Positions 1 to 9,719 of a stretch of 64,000 nt of DNA are shown piece by piece. The translations under genes were made by a program, and so were the position numbers. This stretch comes from Karstenula rhodostoma CBS 690.94 (lineage: Eukaryota > Ascomycota > Dothideomycetes > Pleosporales > Didymosphaeriaceae), in NCBI GenBank assembly GCA_010093485.1, contig MU001504.1:1682437-1746436 (forward strand). The letters are read 5' to 3'. A model generated the notes under the pieces. That model made no database searches and was not told the DNA's origin. It saw only the letters and a program-made list of their open reading frames with translations. Numbering within the stretch: the first letter of the stretch is position 1; each line of letters begins with the position of its first letter.

Positions 1-261
1 CAGAGTTTTGGACTTTAGGTCCGCTTTTTCGATTCGGTGGCTCTGAAAACTGTCTATTCCTTCCTTACACCACAGCACCTGAGCGCTCGAGCATTATGTC
101 AGAAGGCAGTCCAAATCCCCCGTTCGTGATGGTCAATCGTCATCCATATTATCTTCTGCGTTGGTAGTAGATGGCTTCTTCATCCCCCGCCCCACTTCCA
201 ATCTCTCCACCGTACCCAAATATCTTGTTATGACCCATCGCAATCGCAAACCCCCAGTCTT

Positions 262-944
262 CTAGTTGGCAGTCACCTTCATGGCCACCGCTGTTACTTT
301 GGGCGGAGCTTCATAGCCACTTAATAACAGGACGTCGTACCCCAAGTTCGCATCTCCATGTTTCTCGAGAAAGAAGTGAACGTGGTCGAAGACGTGGAAA
401 CACATGTCGCCCTTCATTTCTTTGAGGTAGCCGCGAGCAACGCTGACTCGTCGTTCGAGTCCAATTCGTCTGCCGGCAAGCTCCTGATGCTGAAAGTCAA
501 ATTCGTTACAAAGCCAATGCGAGGAGACTGAACGTACTTGTATGGAGACGGGATCAGTCTGAAGGGCCGTCATCAATTCCCCCGCCAATTCAAGGATCTC
601 AGGGATGTCGGCGTAGGATTCCTGACCGGATTAGTAGACGTTGCGTCGGCTTTCTGGCCAGATGGTCTCACATCGCACTGGGCCATTCTGTCCTAATCTC
701 CGATCGCGCCTTTGTACTCTTGGATGGCGGGATGTTCGTTCGCGGTAGACTCCTGTTTCGTCTTGGTGCTGACGCGGTTCTCTCCGATGTCTTCCTGCAA
801 ACGCATGATGAATCGCGCCCTAATGCCGTTGAGTCGCAGCGGGTTTACTATAGGTAGGAACCCGGCGAGATCATTCCCGAGGTTGTCCAGAATTGTAGCG
901 CATGCATCTAGGATCTGTGCGGGGGTTAGTCCGTCTTCCGCCAT
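262..944 (-). CDS. Hypothetical protein, two exons, donor uncertain
   Basis: I do not recognise this product. The 3' exon (262-621) is open and is preceded by a good acceptor: branch-like tactaat, then gtcag, with an in-frame stop just upstream that forces a splice. The 5' exon begins at ATG 944 (MAEDGLTPAQILDAC). Two donors keep phase 0. One is at 848 (ATA^GTAAAC, intron 622-848, 151 aa). The other is at 773 (CGC^GTCAGC, intron 622-773, 176 aa). The protein is soluble-looking with no signal peptide or membrane segment; the C-terminal half reads HVFDHVHFFLEKHGDANLG. Exon 2 is the firmer part. Confidence 0.45.
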
Positions 945-1489
945 GGTTACTGAACGCTCTGGGGACGGAAATATGGAGCGAGGTAGCGAGAGTGGGAGTT
1001 GGATTGACGGCTGTCACGGAAAGTATTTTGGGCGGTGGTTGCGTTTGCAGGCACTCACCTTCACCTTAGATGGCTTACCAAAATTAGGCGGGCAAAAGTG
1101 TCGAGCCGAAATCCCAGTAGGTCTTGCTCCTGAAGGGAAAGAAGCACTGTAGTAGTTAAGTGGACAAGGTCATGAATAGAAGAAATTCATAGCTCCCTCA
1201 TCAGCAGTGAAAGTTACTTGTGTAGGTGTTCAATCTTTTTACAACTACCATAATCAGCGAACCAGATTATGACGTAGGGAGTAATGTATTCTGATAATAT
1301 CTTCAATCTCATTGGTTCTACATAATACATAAAGAAAATCGTAAGGAGTGACATGTCATCATGAAAAAAGGTCGAACCAAATAATATACAATAAGCCTGT
1401 TTCAAGAGAGCCCATCAACATAACAGATGAGCCTGGAATTTTACGTCCTTCGTATGTCATCTGAATCCTTCACGTCTGCTGAGCTGGAC
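945..1489. other. Intergenic, no gene seen
   Basis: This is the promoter side of the minus-strand hypothetical gene and the 3' flank of the But2-domain gene. It turns AT-rich from about 1,210 to 1,430. I see no supported gene or repeat. Confidence 0.5.
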
Positions 1490-2806
1490 CTAGCACTCGC
1501 GGACATACGCACCAATGGGCGAAGGGTTGTAGTCCTGGAAGTAGTCCAAGGACAATCCTCCAGTAGCGCACATTTGGAAGGTAACAGTCTGACCAGCAGG
1601 GCAAGATTCAGAAAGAACAGTGTACGAGTTACCAGGAGTAACATTATCGACGGTCTTCACGGTCGTGCAAGTGCCCTTGTTGTCCCAAGAGGACTTCTCG
1701 CTAGCGTTGGTCTCGCACTTCGAGAACTCGAGACCACCCGAACCAGAAACGGTGTAGCTCGATGTCTCAAGATCCTTCTGCTGAGGGAAGAGGAAGACCA
1801 GGGAGCAGCTGCTTCCAGAATACGATTGGGGGATGTCGAAGTTGAAGAGAGAGCAAACGTCGCCATTGGCCTTGCCGTTGTAAGAAGTGCCAGGGGCGCT
1901 GGATGGTTGGGAAGAAGATACGGGAACGATCAGGTGGGGGTACTGATATTCGCCGTTCAAGTTTGCGGGACAACCGTTGCTATCTCCGTTACCGTTAGAT
2001 GGGGGGCTGGACTGGGCAGGCTGAGAAGGAGCCGGCTTCGAGGGGGCAGGCTGAGAACCCTTAGGAGGCTGGGACTCTTTAGGAGGGACGGGGTAACCGG
2101 GCTGCGAAGGTACAGGAGGTTGGGACTCCTTTGGCGGCTGCGACTCCTTAGGAGGCTGGGGAGCTGGTGGAGCCGGAGCAGGTGGCTGCGATTCTTTAGG
2201 AGGCTGGGGAGCTGGCGGAGCTGGAGCAGGTGGCTGAGTCTCCTTGGGCGGCTGCGACTCCTTTGGAGGGACGGAGTAGCCTGGCTGCGATGCAGTAGGC
2301 TGAGACGCTTGGGGAGGTTGTGACTGAGCTGGCTGGGATGCAGACTGAGAAGCACCTCCGCCATTTCCTGCACCACAAGACTGACCGGCACCCAAAGTGA
2401 TCTCGACACACTTCGCCTGGCCAGGGGCAGGCTGAGTGTAGACATTGTACTCGCCGTTGTCATTGACAGGGCAGGCATAGAACTTTGGGTTTCCATTGTA
2501 GGTCACCGACCCTCCGTTGACGGAGAAGCCATTGGTAGGACTGGCGCCAACGTCACACTGGAACTGGGTTGTGGGGGGCGTGAGGATGCAGCCGCGGCCA
2601 TTGCTGTCCGTGAATCCGCCATTGCCATCGAGGCAGTAGCAAGCAGCATCATGACCGCCACCGACGCGGTTCTGTCCATCAGATAGCTGTTCAAGAGTAC
2701 CGGAGGCACCTCCTGAAGCTTGGAGCTGCACACATTGCTGGCTCTGGCGGATAGCCAAGGCTGAAGAGCCTACGGCGAAAGCGAGAGGCGTGATAGCGTA
2801 CTTCAT
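1490..2806 (-). CDS. Secreted But2-domain cell-wall protein with Pro-rich linker
   Basis: Single-exon gene of 438 aa. I start it at ATG 2806 (MKYAITPLAFAVGSSALA), which gives a clean signal peptide and a CAAAATG context; the longer frame adds 30 unlikely residues. The N-terminal third is Cys-containing and Gly/Asn-rich. A middle linker (about residues 150-290) is low-complexity, built from repeated PPKESQPP and PAPAPPAPQ motifs. The C-terminal 145 residues resemble the But2 C-terminal domain of fungal extracellular proteins, starting near EYQYPHLIVPV and containing paired cysteines. The architecture suggests a wall-associated structural or adhesive protein. The antisense strand is open over much of the gene because of the repeats; I treat that as a shadow. 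Confidence 0.8.
   Translation of the reverse strand: MKYAITPLAFAVGSSALAIRQSQQCVQLQASGGASGTLEQLSDGQNRVGGGHDAACYCLDGNGGFTDSNGRGCILTPPTTQFQCDVGASPTNGFSVNGGSVTYNGNPKFYACPVNDNGEYNVYTQPAPGQAKCVEITLGAGQSCGAGNGGGASQSASQPAQSQPPQASQPTASQPGYSVPPKESQPPKETQPPAPAPPAPQPPKESQPPAPAPPAPQPPKESQPPKESQPPVPSQPGYPVPPKESQPPKGSQPAPSKPAPSQPAQSSPPSNGNGDSNGCPANLNGEYQYPHLIVPVSSSQPSSAPGTSYNGKANGDVCSLFNFDIPQSYSGSSCSLVFLFPQQKDLETSSYTVSGSGGLEFSKCETNASEKSSWDNKGTCTTVKTVDNVTPGNSYTVLSESCPAGQTVTFQMCATGGLSLDYFQDYNPSPIGAYVREC
2050..2330 (-). repeat. Coding minisatellite for Pro-rich linker
   Basis: Imperfect repeats of CTCCTAAAGAGTC-like codons encode QPPKESQPP and PAPAPPAPQPP blocks inside the But2-domain gene. A tract like this is likely to vary in length between isolates. 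Confidence 0.75.
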
Positions 2807-3052
2807 TTTGACAAAGTTAATGGCAAGAGATGTATCGAATAAAAGAAGCGATGGGAATGGTCCCTGATATCGACTTGAGGATGGAGATGTGATCAAAATG
2901 ATCGTGGGCGGCCTGTCTTATACTACAACAGACACGCCATGAGGAAGCTTAAACATCCTCAAGCTTCCGCTCTCATGATCATGTATGACATCGAAGTGGG
3001 TTGAGTTGCCAATAGCTTGAGCTGTTAGACAGATCCACTTGATAAGTCATGG

Positions 3053-3449
3053 TTATGTAGATCTGGTTCCAGTGTCGAAGCGGATACCTTGGTTCGTATT
3101 ATTATTAGAATTTTCAAGTAAGGTTATCACTTCCCATTGGCCACAAGGCCCGGCAACGGGCGGTGATCGACCAATAGCCAGGCACACGCGCAGACCAACG
3201 TCGGTAATAGGAGGATTGACAGGCACAGGAACAAAAAATGGGGCCGTGTGGGTCTGTGGATGCCTCATGGATGAGCTTATATAATTGACGTATGGTGCGG
3301 GATTTGTTGCAGATGAGCCCACTACCTAGACGTGGAGAATACTCACTGCTCGGGGTAAACGCAGGGAGCTCGCAGACACAGCCTCGACCCACGGCCGCGG
3401 CTGTTGAGCCACTGCAGGCTCGAGTTCCGGTGAGGTCTCCGAAGCTCAT
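3053..3449 (-). other. Possible spliced minus-strand gene, unresolved
   Basis: Two protein-like stretches lie here. One starts at ATG 3449 (MSFGDLTGTRACSGSTAAAV, Cys-containing) and runs into a GTGAGT donor near 3355. The other ends at 3053 (ITDVGLRVCLAIGRSPPVAG through to FDTGTRST). I could not find a donor-acceptor pair that keeps phase between them, so exon joins are not given. It may be a small Cys-containing protein or a decayed gene. Confidence 0.3.
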
Positions 3450-3575
3450 AAAATAATTTGGGTAGTCGGTTCGGAGTCAATCAAGAGGGCATTACTCACA
3501 GCTGAAACACATTAAATGATTCTCAAGTACGGGCTGTCATCCTCGACCCAAGCCTTGCTCAGCAACGATGTCTGC

Positions 3576-4075
3576 TTATCCAGTTGGCGATCGTAGGCCT
3601 GCCTCGATGGCAATGTCGTAGGCAGAAGTTGAATCGTTATACACGCCGTTGTCAGAATCTGTGGGGTATGAACTAATGCCGCCGAAGCCGATAGAACGTA
3701 ATTCCAATATAGCCACTCACGTCCACTGTTTTCTTCAATCACGGCCAGTAACGATCGTCCAGAGAAGCTTTTAGCAAGACCCTAGCCTGCCGCTATCCCG
3801 CAGTTTCTTGTTGGGAAACGGCATCATGGAGACATGTGGAGTGCAGCTTCCGAGGACTCCGGGATACAGTGGCAAACTGTCCAATTCTCACCCCAGTGCA
3901 TGTAGGGTAATTCACAAGAAGAGTTGTTGTCAGTGACCTTGTATAGAACCATCGGCACAGAGATGAACAGTGTGTGATTGTTATAAGATTCGGCCTGGAA
4001 AGCAGGGTTGACCAATGGGGCGTAGTGCAGATCATGTGTTGGTGAGGCACCGATGACGAAAGCGGGTGGGGAACA
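3576..4075 (-). other. Unresolved minus-strand exons of an unknown gene
   Basis: The last two exons join well. Exon 3721-3781 (VLAKSFSGRSLLAVIEENSG) and exon 3576-3658 (SDNGVYNDSTSAYDIAIEAG, then stop) are separated by a 62-nt intron (3659-3720) with donor gtgagt and acceptor cacag. Upstream, 3824-4060 is open in a protein-like frame (APLVNPAFQAESYNNHTLFI). I could not place its start codon or its splice to the next exon in frame. It could be a real multi-exon gene with an exon I missed, or a pseudogene. I recognise no family. Confidence 0.35.
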
Positions 4076-4229
4076 TCAAGACAAGAGAAGGGGCACACGC
4101 GACAGCTCAACACACGATACCACACTCAATTGTTCTGTGTTTCAAGCCGCAATTCGAGTGCAAACAATTCGGTAGCCCATAAATTCAGATCCTTATCCGT
4201 AATCTTGAACAGCATCCTCATCTGTCAGC

Positions 4230-5066
4230 ATGCGAGCATACGAACTCATAGCCATTGTAGTTAGCTTGGGCGTAGCCCTCGCCCTACCCACTGAACCACA
4301 GCAACAACCACTCGGAGGCGCAACCACGAGCAGTTTTCTCAAAGTCCAAGAGGAGTACGCGTCACACATCCACATGATGCACCCGAACTAACAGTAGCAT
4401 GGATAGATTGAGAAAAGCGGAGATCATACCCACTGGTAACAATACAGCCTATGTACCTTTACATCAGCGCTCCACACGGTGCACTAACATCGCGATCTAG
4501 TAATCGACGATTTTCTGCCCTCGTTGACCCTCTCGGTGTCGTGGAAGAAGGACGACGCCGACCTCGGCAATACCATCAAGCCGAAGCGTCTACAAAAGCA
4601 GCCCACCCTCTCCTTGTACGACGAAACAGATCCAGAAGGATTGTCATCATCCAGTCTGAGCTATGTTGTCACGCTCACCGACCCGGACGCTCCGTCCCGC
4701 GACAATCCGGAGTGGTCAGAGATGTGCCACTGGATAGCGGCCAATGTCTCCGTCTCACAGAAGACCGTCTCCATACTTCCTATGCCCATCTTTGAATTCG
4801 ATCAAGTTGACGAGACAAGTACCACCGACGATGTTATCGAGTACAAGCCACCTGGCCCGCCCGAGAAGACAGGCAAGCACCGCTACGTGTTCTTGGTGTT
4901 TGCACCCCGAAATGGAACAACTGAGCCGTTGCATGTAAGCAAGCCAAAGGACAGGCAGCATTGGGGAACTGGCGAGGAGGGAGGTGGTGTGAGGGATTGG
5001 GCAAGGGAGAACGAGCTGGTGCCTGTGGCGGCGAACTTTATATATTCGCAGCACAAGAAGCAGTGA
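4230..5066 (+). CDS. Secreted phosphatidylethanolamine-binding protein (PEBP), TFS1-like
   Basis: Three exons: 4230-4354, 4407-4435 (29 nt) and 4501-5066, giving 239 aa in frame. Introns are 52 and 65 nt with branch points ctaac and actaac. The N-terminus (MRAYELIAIVVSLGVALALP) is a signal peptide. The remainder is a PEBP domain: LRKAEIIPTVIDDF across the short exon, LSVSW, the ligand-pocket motif VTLTDPDAPSR, CHWI, PPGPPEKTGKHRYVFLVF, and a C-terminal ANFIYSQ. The family binds phospholipid headgroups; yeast Tfs1 inhibits carboxypeptidase Y and Ras-GAP. Unlike cytosolic Tfs1 this copy should enter the secretory pathway. The biological ligand is unknown. Confidence 0.85.
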
Positions 5067-5715
5067 GAAGGTTAGCTAGGGAGCGGCCACTGGCGTAGCA
5101 TTTGACCGAAGTCTGCTGTATTCGAATTAGTCGCGGGATTCAGGATGGGCTTGAATGTCAGGCGTTACTTCGGAAGCAGCCAGATGAATATCCCATCTCG
5201 TTGCTGTGACAGTGAATATAATCGAAGAAGCAGACCGAGAGAAATGTAAAGCAAGTGCTGCTGGACAGGTTGGTCAATCGGCTGGTATTGGGCACGCACC
5301 CGTGTGCACTCTCAATGCCGCAGAAACAAGCATGGCGGCATGAATTCACATCCAGCTTCTTGTGCGACCAAACTCGGCATTGATTTTCCCTTTCGTTGTC
5401 TTTGTCCGCGCTATGCCGCTACCGTAGAACGAGGAGCTCAACAGTACTCAGGTGGCTACTGTGATTGACGTCTATAGCCGAGACTGCAAATGATTCCTGC
5501 ATGGGAAGACTAAGAGTAGGTGGATCTTTTCGTTACTGATTTGTCCATACAGGTCCACGCGTTCCCTTTGCTCGTTCCAATCCCGACCGCTCTTCCCTTT
5601 GCTCGTTCCAATTCCGACCGTTCTTCCCATCTGCCCCCCCCCACCAAATCCCCTCCTCCTTCCACGCCAGCACCTATCCCCCTCTCCATCCTCTCCTATC
5701 TCCCAACTTTTCTTC
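5067..5715. other. Intergenic, pyrimidine-rich, no gene
   Basis: The 3' flanks of the converging PEBP and minus-strand GPI-type genes. 5,560-5,715 is strongly C/T-rich on the plus strand. I see no supported gene. Confidence 0.5.
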
Positions 5716-6111
5716 TCACACCATAAACACCCCCGCCGCCCCTGCCAACGCCCCCGCAAGCCCAATCTTCCGATACCCCGTCGGCACCGCCTCCCCCCTA
5801 TAGACAACCGCGGTATTCGACCCCGTCCCGCTGAACCTCTGCCCCGACGTCGTCTGCGCCCCTACCGTGGTCGCGTTCCCCGTCGGCTGCGCCGGCGACA
5901 CCGTGAATGCGAAGTCGCTGGTCGGCCGCGTCGGCGCTGTTTCTGAAGCTGTGGGGGTGGGGACGAGGGTCTCGGTGGAGGGGGAGAAGGAGGAGAGGTT
6001 GGCTAGGGAGGCGGAGGAGGGTGTGGATTGTGCGGATGCGGTGGTGGCGGAGGACTTGGTGGCCAGGCCGAGGAGGGAGAGGGTTGTTTTGCGGAAGGAG
6101 GGACGGTGCAT
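5716..6111 (-). CDS. Small Ser/Thr-rich, probably surface-anchored protein
   Basis: 131 aa, single exon, starting at ATG 6111 (MHRPSFRKTTLSLLGLATKS). A weak basic/hydrophobic N-terminus is followed by a Ser/Thr/Pro/Ala-rich body. The protein ends in a short hydrophobic tail, IGLAGALAGAAGVFMV. That pattern fits a small GPI-anchored or tail-anchored wall protein. There are no cysteines and no family I can name. The N-terminal signal is marginal, so an upstream exon is possible. Confidence 0.5.
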   Translation of the reverse strand: MHRPSFRKTTLSLLGLATKSSATTASAQSTPSSASLANLSSFSPSTETLVPTPTASETAPTRPTSDFAFTVSPAQPTGNATTVGAQTTSGQRFSGTGSNTAVVYRGEAVPTGYRKIGLAGALAGAAGVFMV

Positions 6112-8087
6112 TGTGGTGTTGTGGCCGGTTCTGTGCTTTTGATCGAGGATGGGGCGGGAGGTAGGAATGCTTCAAGGCGGTTCGTAGGACCGTTGTGGGT
6201 TGTGATAAATGTACGTGGTCTCGGCCGGTACGTTTGTTGTGCGACGACGGACAAGGAAGTCGCGACGGTGTGGAAATGCAAACTCCCCTCGAATCCGAAC
6301 AAAACTATCTTCAACTTGAATATCGTATCTTTCCAATTCCAAGATGCGACGATGGAAATCAGACGCAGCGAAACATCGCTCTGTATATCCACCCCGCCCG
6401 CCACCACAACCGATGCACCACCACACCGGACTCCGACCCTCTACAAAGAATTACCTTGTCGTCCCACATCACCAAACCAGATTGATCCAACGCCTATCCG
6501 TCTCGAGACTGACATGTTGTGTAATTTTTCGTTCCGGGGGCCGTGGTTGGCGCGTACGGGCGCGGGACCGCTTCGGCTCTCCACAGTTTACCGCAGCTGA
6601 TGCGGTGGGAGCCGATGGCGAGGCTGGGGGCGGAGAATAGTTGTTGTATGTGCGCCTTATGACCTTTTCGCTTCTCGAGATGTTGGGATGGATATCAAGG
6701 AGGGAGAGCGGGCCCATCTGTGTACATGAGGTGTAGGTGCATACGGAGAGAAAGCTTCGGGAGACGTAGGCCGTTCTTTAGGGATGGCGTAGCCTTGGCT
6801 GCCGCGCTGGCTGGTTGAGGACAAGACAAGTTGAGAGGGGCAAGATTGCGAGTAGTTTGTGTCTTCGTGATTGTTCAGAAGTCAGTGCACCTCGGCATGA
6901 TGAGGTTGTGAGCAATGCGTCGCTGTTTGACGAGTTGAGTATGGCGTAGAGGCACCATGATAGGTAGGCTGGGGCAATCTACTGAAGAACAACAGCACTG
7001 AACATGAACCAGCCTTGGGCGCACCCAGCTCTGTTCCCAAAAACACCTAAGAAATCGACAGTGCAGCAGCTCACCACGAAGCCTCGCAAGCCCCCCGCGT
7101 CGCATTCCTCGCAGTGCCCGTTTGCCACGCGGAGCTGCTCCGCCCGACTAGGAGGAACCTATTGTAGCGTCCTGCAACCCATCTGCAGGGACTCGCGCAG
7201 CGCATGACCGTCCCAACCTCACCTCATGCGGCCGCCCACGTCCAGCGCCATCGCAATACGAATGATGATAGACGTCGCATGCAGCGCACTCCAACGTCGC
7301 GGAGCGGCGCAGCGCGTGCGACCGGGAAAACACTGGTCAAGTGACGGGCGCGCGCGTTTCAGGTTGCGATGCGATCGAAGAGCGCGAGGGAGTGGGTGTG
7401 AGGTCATGGAGACATGCGGACTCAAGATGCGCGTGACCGCTTGACCAAGGTTTGGCACCATCCGTGGCTGGGTGCGTTGATGGATGGACCAAGTTGCAAT
7501 GCATTGAGCTCTCTCAAAGGTAACGACTTTGGGATGTACGGTCAATCTAAATCCAGTGTCGTGGGGCTTGTTCTCGGATGCTGCGCCGAGGCAGGGTTTG
7601 GAGTGGTCGCACAACGCCATCATGCGCAGGCTGTGCGCCTACGCTGTGATACCTCCTACGGCCGATGCCGTGGTACGAGCAACGTTTCTCCAACTCTGCG
7701 CATGGCGGACGGATCGCAGGAGGGGGGCAATCTAGCTACGACGTGGATGAATGAGTAGCTGAAACAGTGATACCCATCGTCAGTGATGCCGCACACGATG
7801 GGACCCAAGTGTCGCCATTACGCAGTCAGGTCGCTTCAGCAAGGCAACAGTCGCGCATAGGAAGAGCAAGTATGGTTCAAACGTTTTCATTTTCGGCCCG
7901 TTATCCGCCTGTCCATGTACAGAGGCCCTCGCCCGTTGCTGGGCCAAACATCGCATGCGTCATCAATGCAATTAAAAATAAGGCAATCCTTCACATCATC
8001 TCCTGACCAGGAGCGACCCAAATGCTGAGGTGATATCATTCGAAAGCAAAACATAAACAGAAGTGAGAGAAGAGAAGTGAAAGACGC
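6112..8087. other. 2-kb intergenic stretch, no supported gene
   Basis: Several short open frames occur on both strands, but none has protein-like composition, a good start and plausible splice sites together. I see no repeat longer than a few units. Confidence 0.4.
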
Positions 8088-8881
8088 TTATGCGAGGTAG
8101 GCGAAAACACCAAAGGCGCCGAAGAGAGCGGCGGCGTTGACGCCGAAGGACGACGCAGCGCCCGTGTTCTCGATGGGAGGGGTGGAGCCAGTGGGGGTTC
8201 CAGAGGGAGAACCGGTGGAGATGGTGCTGTTGGCGCCGTGGCTGGGGAAGGACCCAGAGGCGGAGGGAGCAGAGGCAGAGGGAGCCGAGGTGACAAGGGA
8301 GGTCTTGATGGTGGTGGAGACGCCGGTAGAGTAGGCAGCAGACGAGGCCCCGGTGGAGTAGGCAGCCGAGGAAGCAGTCGAGTAGGCAGCCGAGGAAGCA
8401 GTCGAGTAAGCAGCCGAGGAAGCAGTCAGGTAAGCAGACGAGGAAGCAGCAGTGGCAGATGAGGACTCCTGGGTGGAGTACGCAGACGAAACAGCCGAGG
8501 CAGCACCACCGCTCAGGGAGAACTGGCCGGTGTAGTTGGGGTCGGCGCCTTCCTGGCGGATCTCGAAAGCGTAGTCATCGCCGTTCTCGAGGCTGGAGGG
8601 AATGGTCCACGTGAAGGAACCACTAGTGGAAGAGGCTGTACATGGTTAGTGTCTGGCGTCTTGTCTGCAGATGGGGTGGACGTACTGGTGATGGTGTCGA
8701 GGGTGTCGAGGTCGGTGGAGGGACCCTTGCGGAGGATGATGGTGGTGGCAACATCCTTGGGGGAGTAGGTCAGGGTGATGGCCTCGCCAGCCTTGACGCT
8801 TTCGGGCCACGAGTTGAACTCGACGGCGAGAGCAGCAGAGATGAGGGCAGCGCCCGAGAGAACAACCTCGAAGAAACGCAT
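8088..8881 (-). CDS. Kre9/Knh-like Ser/Thr-rich GPI-type cell-surface protein
   Basis: Two exons (8686-8881 and 8088-8635) with a 50-nt intron, gtacgt...acag, giving 247 aa. The signal peptide is MRFFEVVLSGAALISAALA. Residues about 20-105 form a small beta-sandwich-like domain (VEFNSWPESVKAGEAITLTY, then SGSFTWTIPSSLENGDDYAF and FEIRQ) matching the Kre9/Knh1 N-terminal, Ser-Thr-rich GPI-anchored family. A long Ser/Ala/Thr/Tyr tract follows, containing about five copies of an AAYSTASS unit. The C-terminus is hydrophobic (AAALFGAFGVFAYLA), as expected for GPI attachment. Likely role: cell-wall glucan organisation or surface coat. Confidence 0.82.
8335..8460 (-). repeat. 24-nt coding repeat (AAYSTASS units)
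   Basis: Tandem copies of ggcagccgaggaagcagtcg plus agta lie inside the Kre9/Knh-like gene. All retain frame, so copy-number change alters only the length of the O-glycosylatable stalk. Confidence 0.8.
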
Positions 8882-8913
8882 GTTGATTTATGGGGGTTTG
8901 TTGGTTTTGTTTG

Positions 8914-8939
8914 GTGTGGTGGTGGTGGTGGTGGTGGTA
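8914..8939 (+). repeat. (GTG)n microsatellite in the promoter
   Basis: About eight GTG units sit 35-60 bp upstream of the Kre9/Knh-like start codon. Confidence 0.9.
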
Positions 8940-9440
8940 GCGATGGACCGGATTAAAGGATTAGAGTGTACTAAGGGTACGTGGTTGAAGCGGGCTGGTT
9001 AAGTGAGTGACTGGGTGAGGAGGAAAGAGTGCGGTGGGTGAGAAGCACAACAGACGGGCAGCAGGCAGCCTTTTAGGAGCGCGCGAGCGGGCGGCAATAC
9101 AAAGGCAGAGCAACGGAAGGAATGTGAAATTGGTTGGCTAGCCGGATCGGGCGTGGTCAGCGACTGGGTAATTAGAGTCCCGTTCGGTGTCGGGGCCAAT
9201 GGCGGACAGGCTGGCTGGCCCCGACGGCCCCCTTTCCAGGCCCCATGGACGGGCTGCGTCGTAGGCGCATCTCTGCCATTCACGCGGGAGAGCTTGGCGC
9301 GCATCGGCTAGCTGGTTGCGGTGTCGCGCAGCGCCGGCCAATAACGCGGGGAAATTCAGGGGCAGCCATGAGTTCGAGGCGTGGCGGCGCTGAGTCGAGT
9401 GCGCAGGCTGCTGCTATCGATTGGGGCCGTCGCAGCGCCT

Positions 9441-9526
9441 GTTCGTTTTGTTCATTTTGTTCGTTTTGTTCATTTTGTTCATTTTGTTCATTTTGTTCAT
9501 TTTGTTCATTTTGTTCATTTTGTTCA
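9441..9526 (+). repeat. 9-nt tandem repeat (TTTTGTTCA)n
   Basis: About nine to ten copies of ttttgttca, with ttttgttcg variants at the left end. Because the period is divisible by three and stop-free, it opens reading frames on both strands that I do not regard as genes. Confidence 0.92.
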
Positions 9527-9633
9527 CCTTGTCCACTGGAGGCGTCGCGCATTCCGCATCCACTGCTCCCGCCCGGCAACCGCGCCCTGGCAAGCGCCTG
9601 CCGCATTGGGCCGCGCGCAAACGCCACATCCAG

Positions 9634-9677
9634 ACATGCACACATGCACACATGCACACATGCACACATGCACATGG
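9634..9677 (+). repeat. 8-nt tandem repeat (ACATGCAC)n
   Basis: Five nearly perfect copies of acatgcac. They are followed directly by degenerate repeats of gacccgacctgc up to about 9,720. Confidence 0.9.
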
Positions 9678-9719
9678 GATGCGACCCGACCTGCGAACCG
9701 ACCTGCGACCCGACCTGCC

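Noticed and set aside
1427..2323. 298-codon ORF antisense to the But2-domain gene
   Set aside because: Arg/Leu/Gly-rich product of the Pro-rich coding repeats read backwards.
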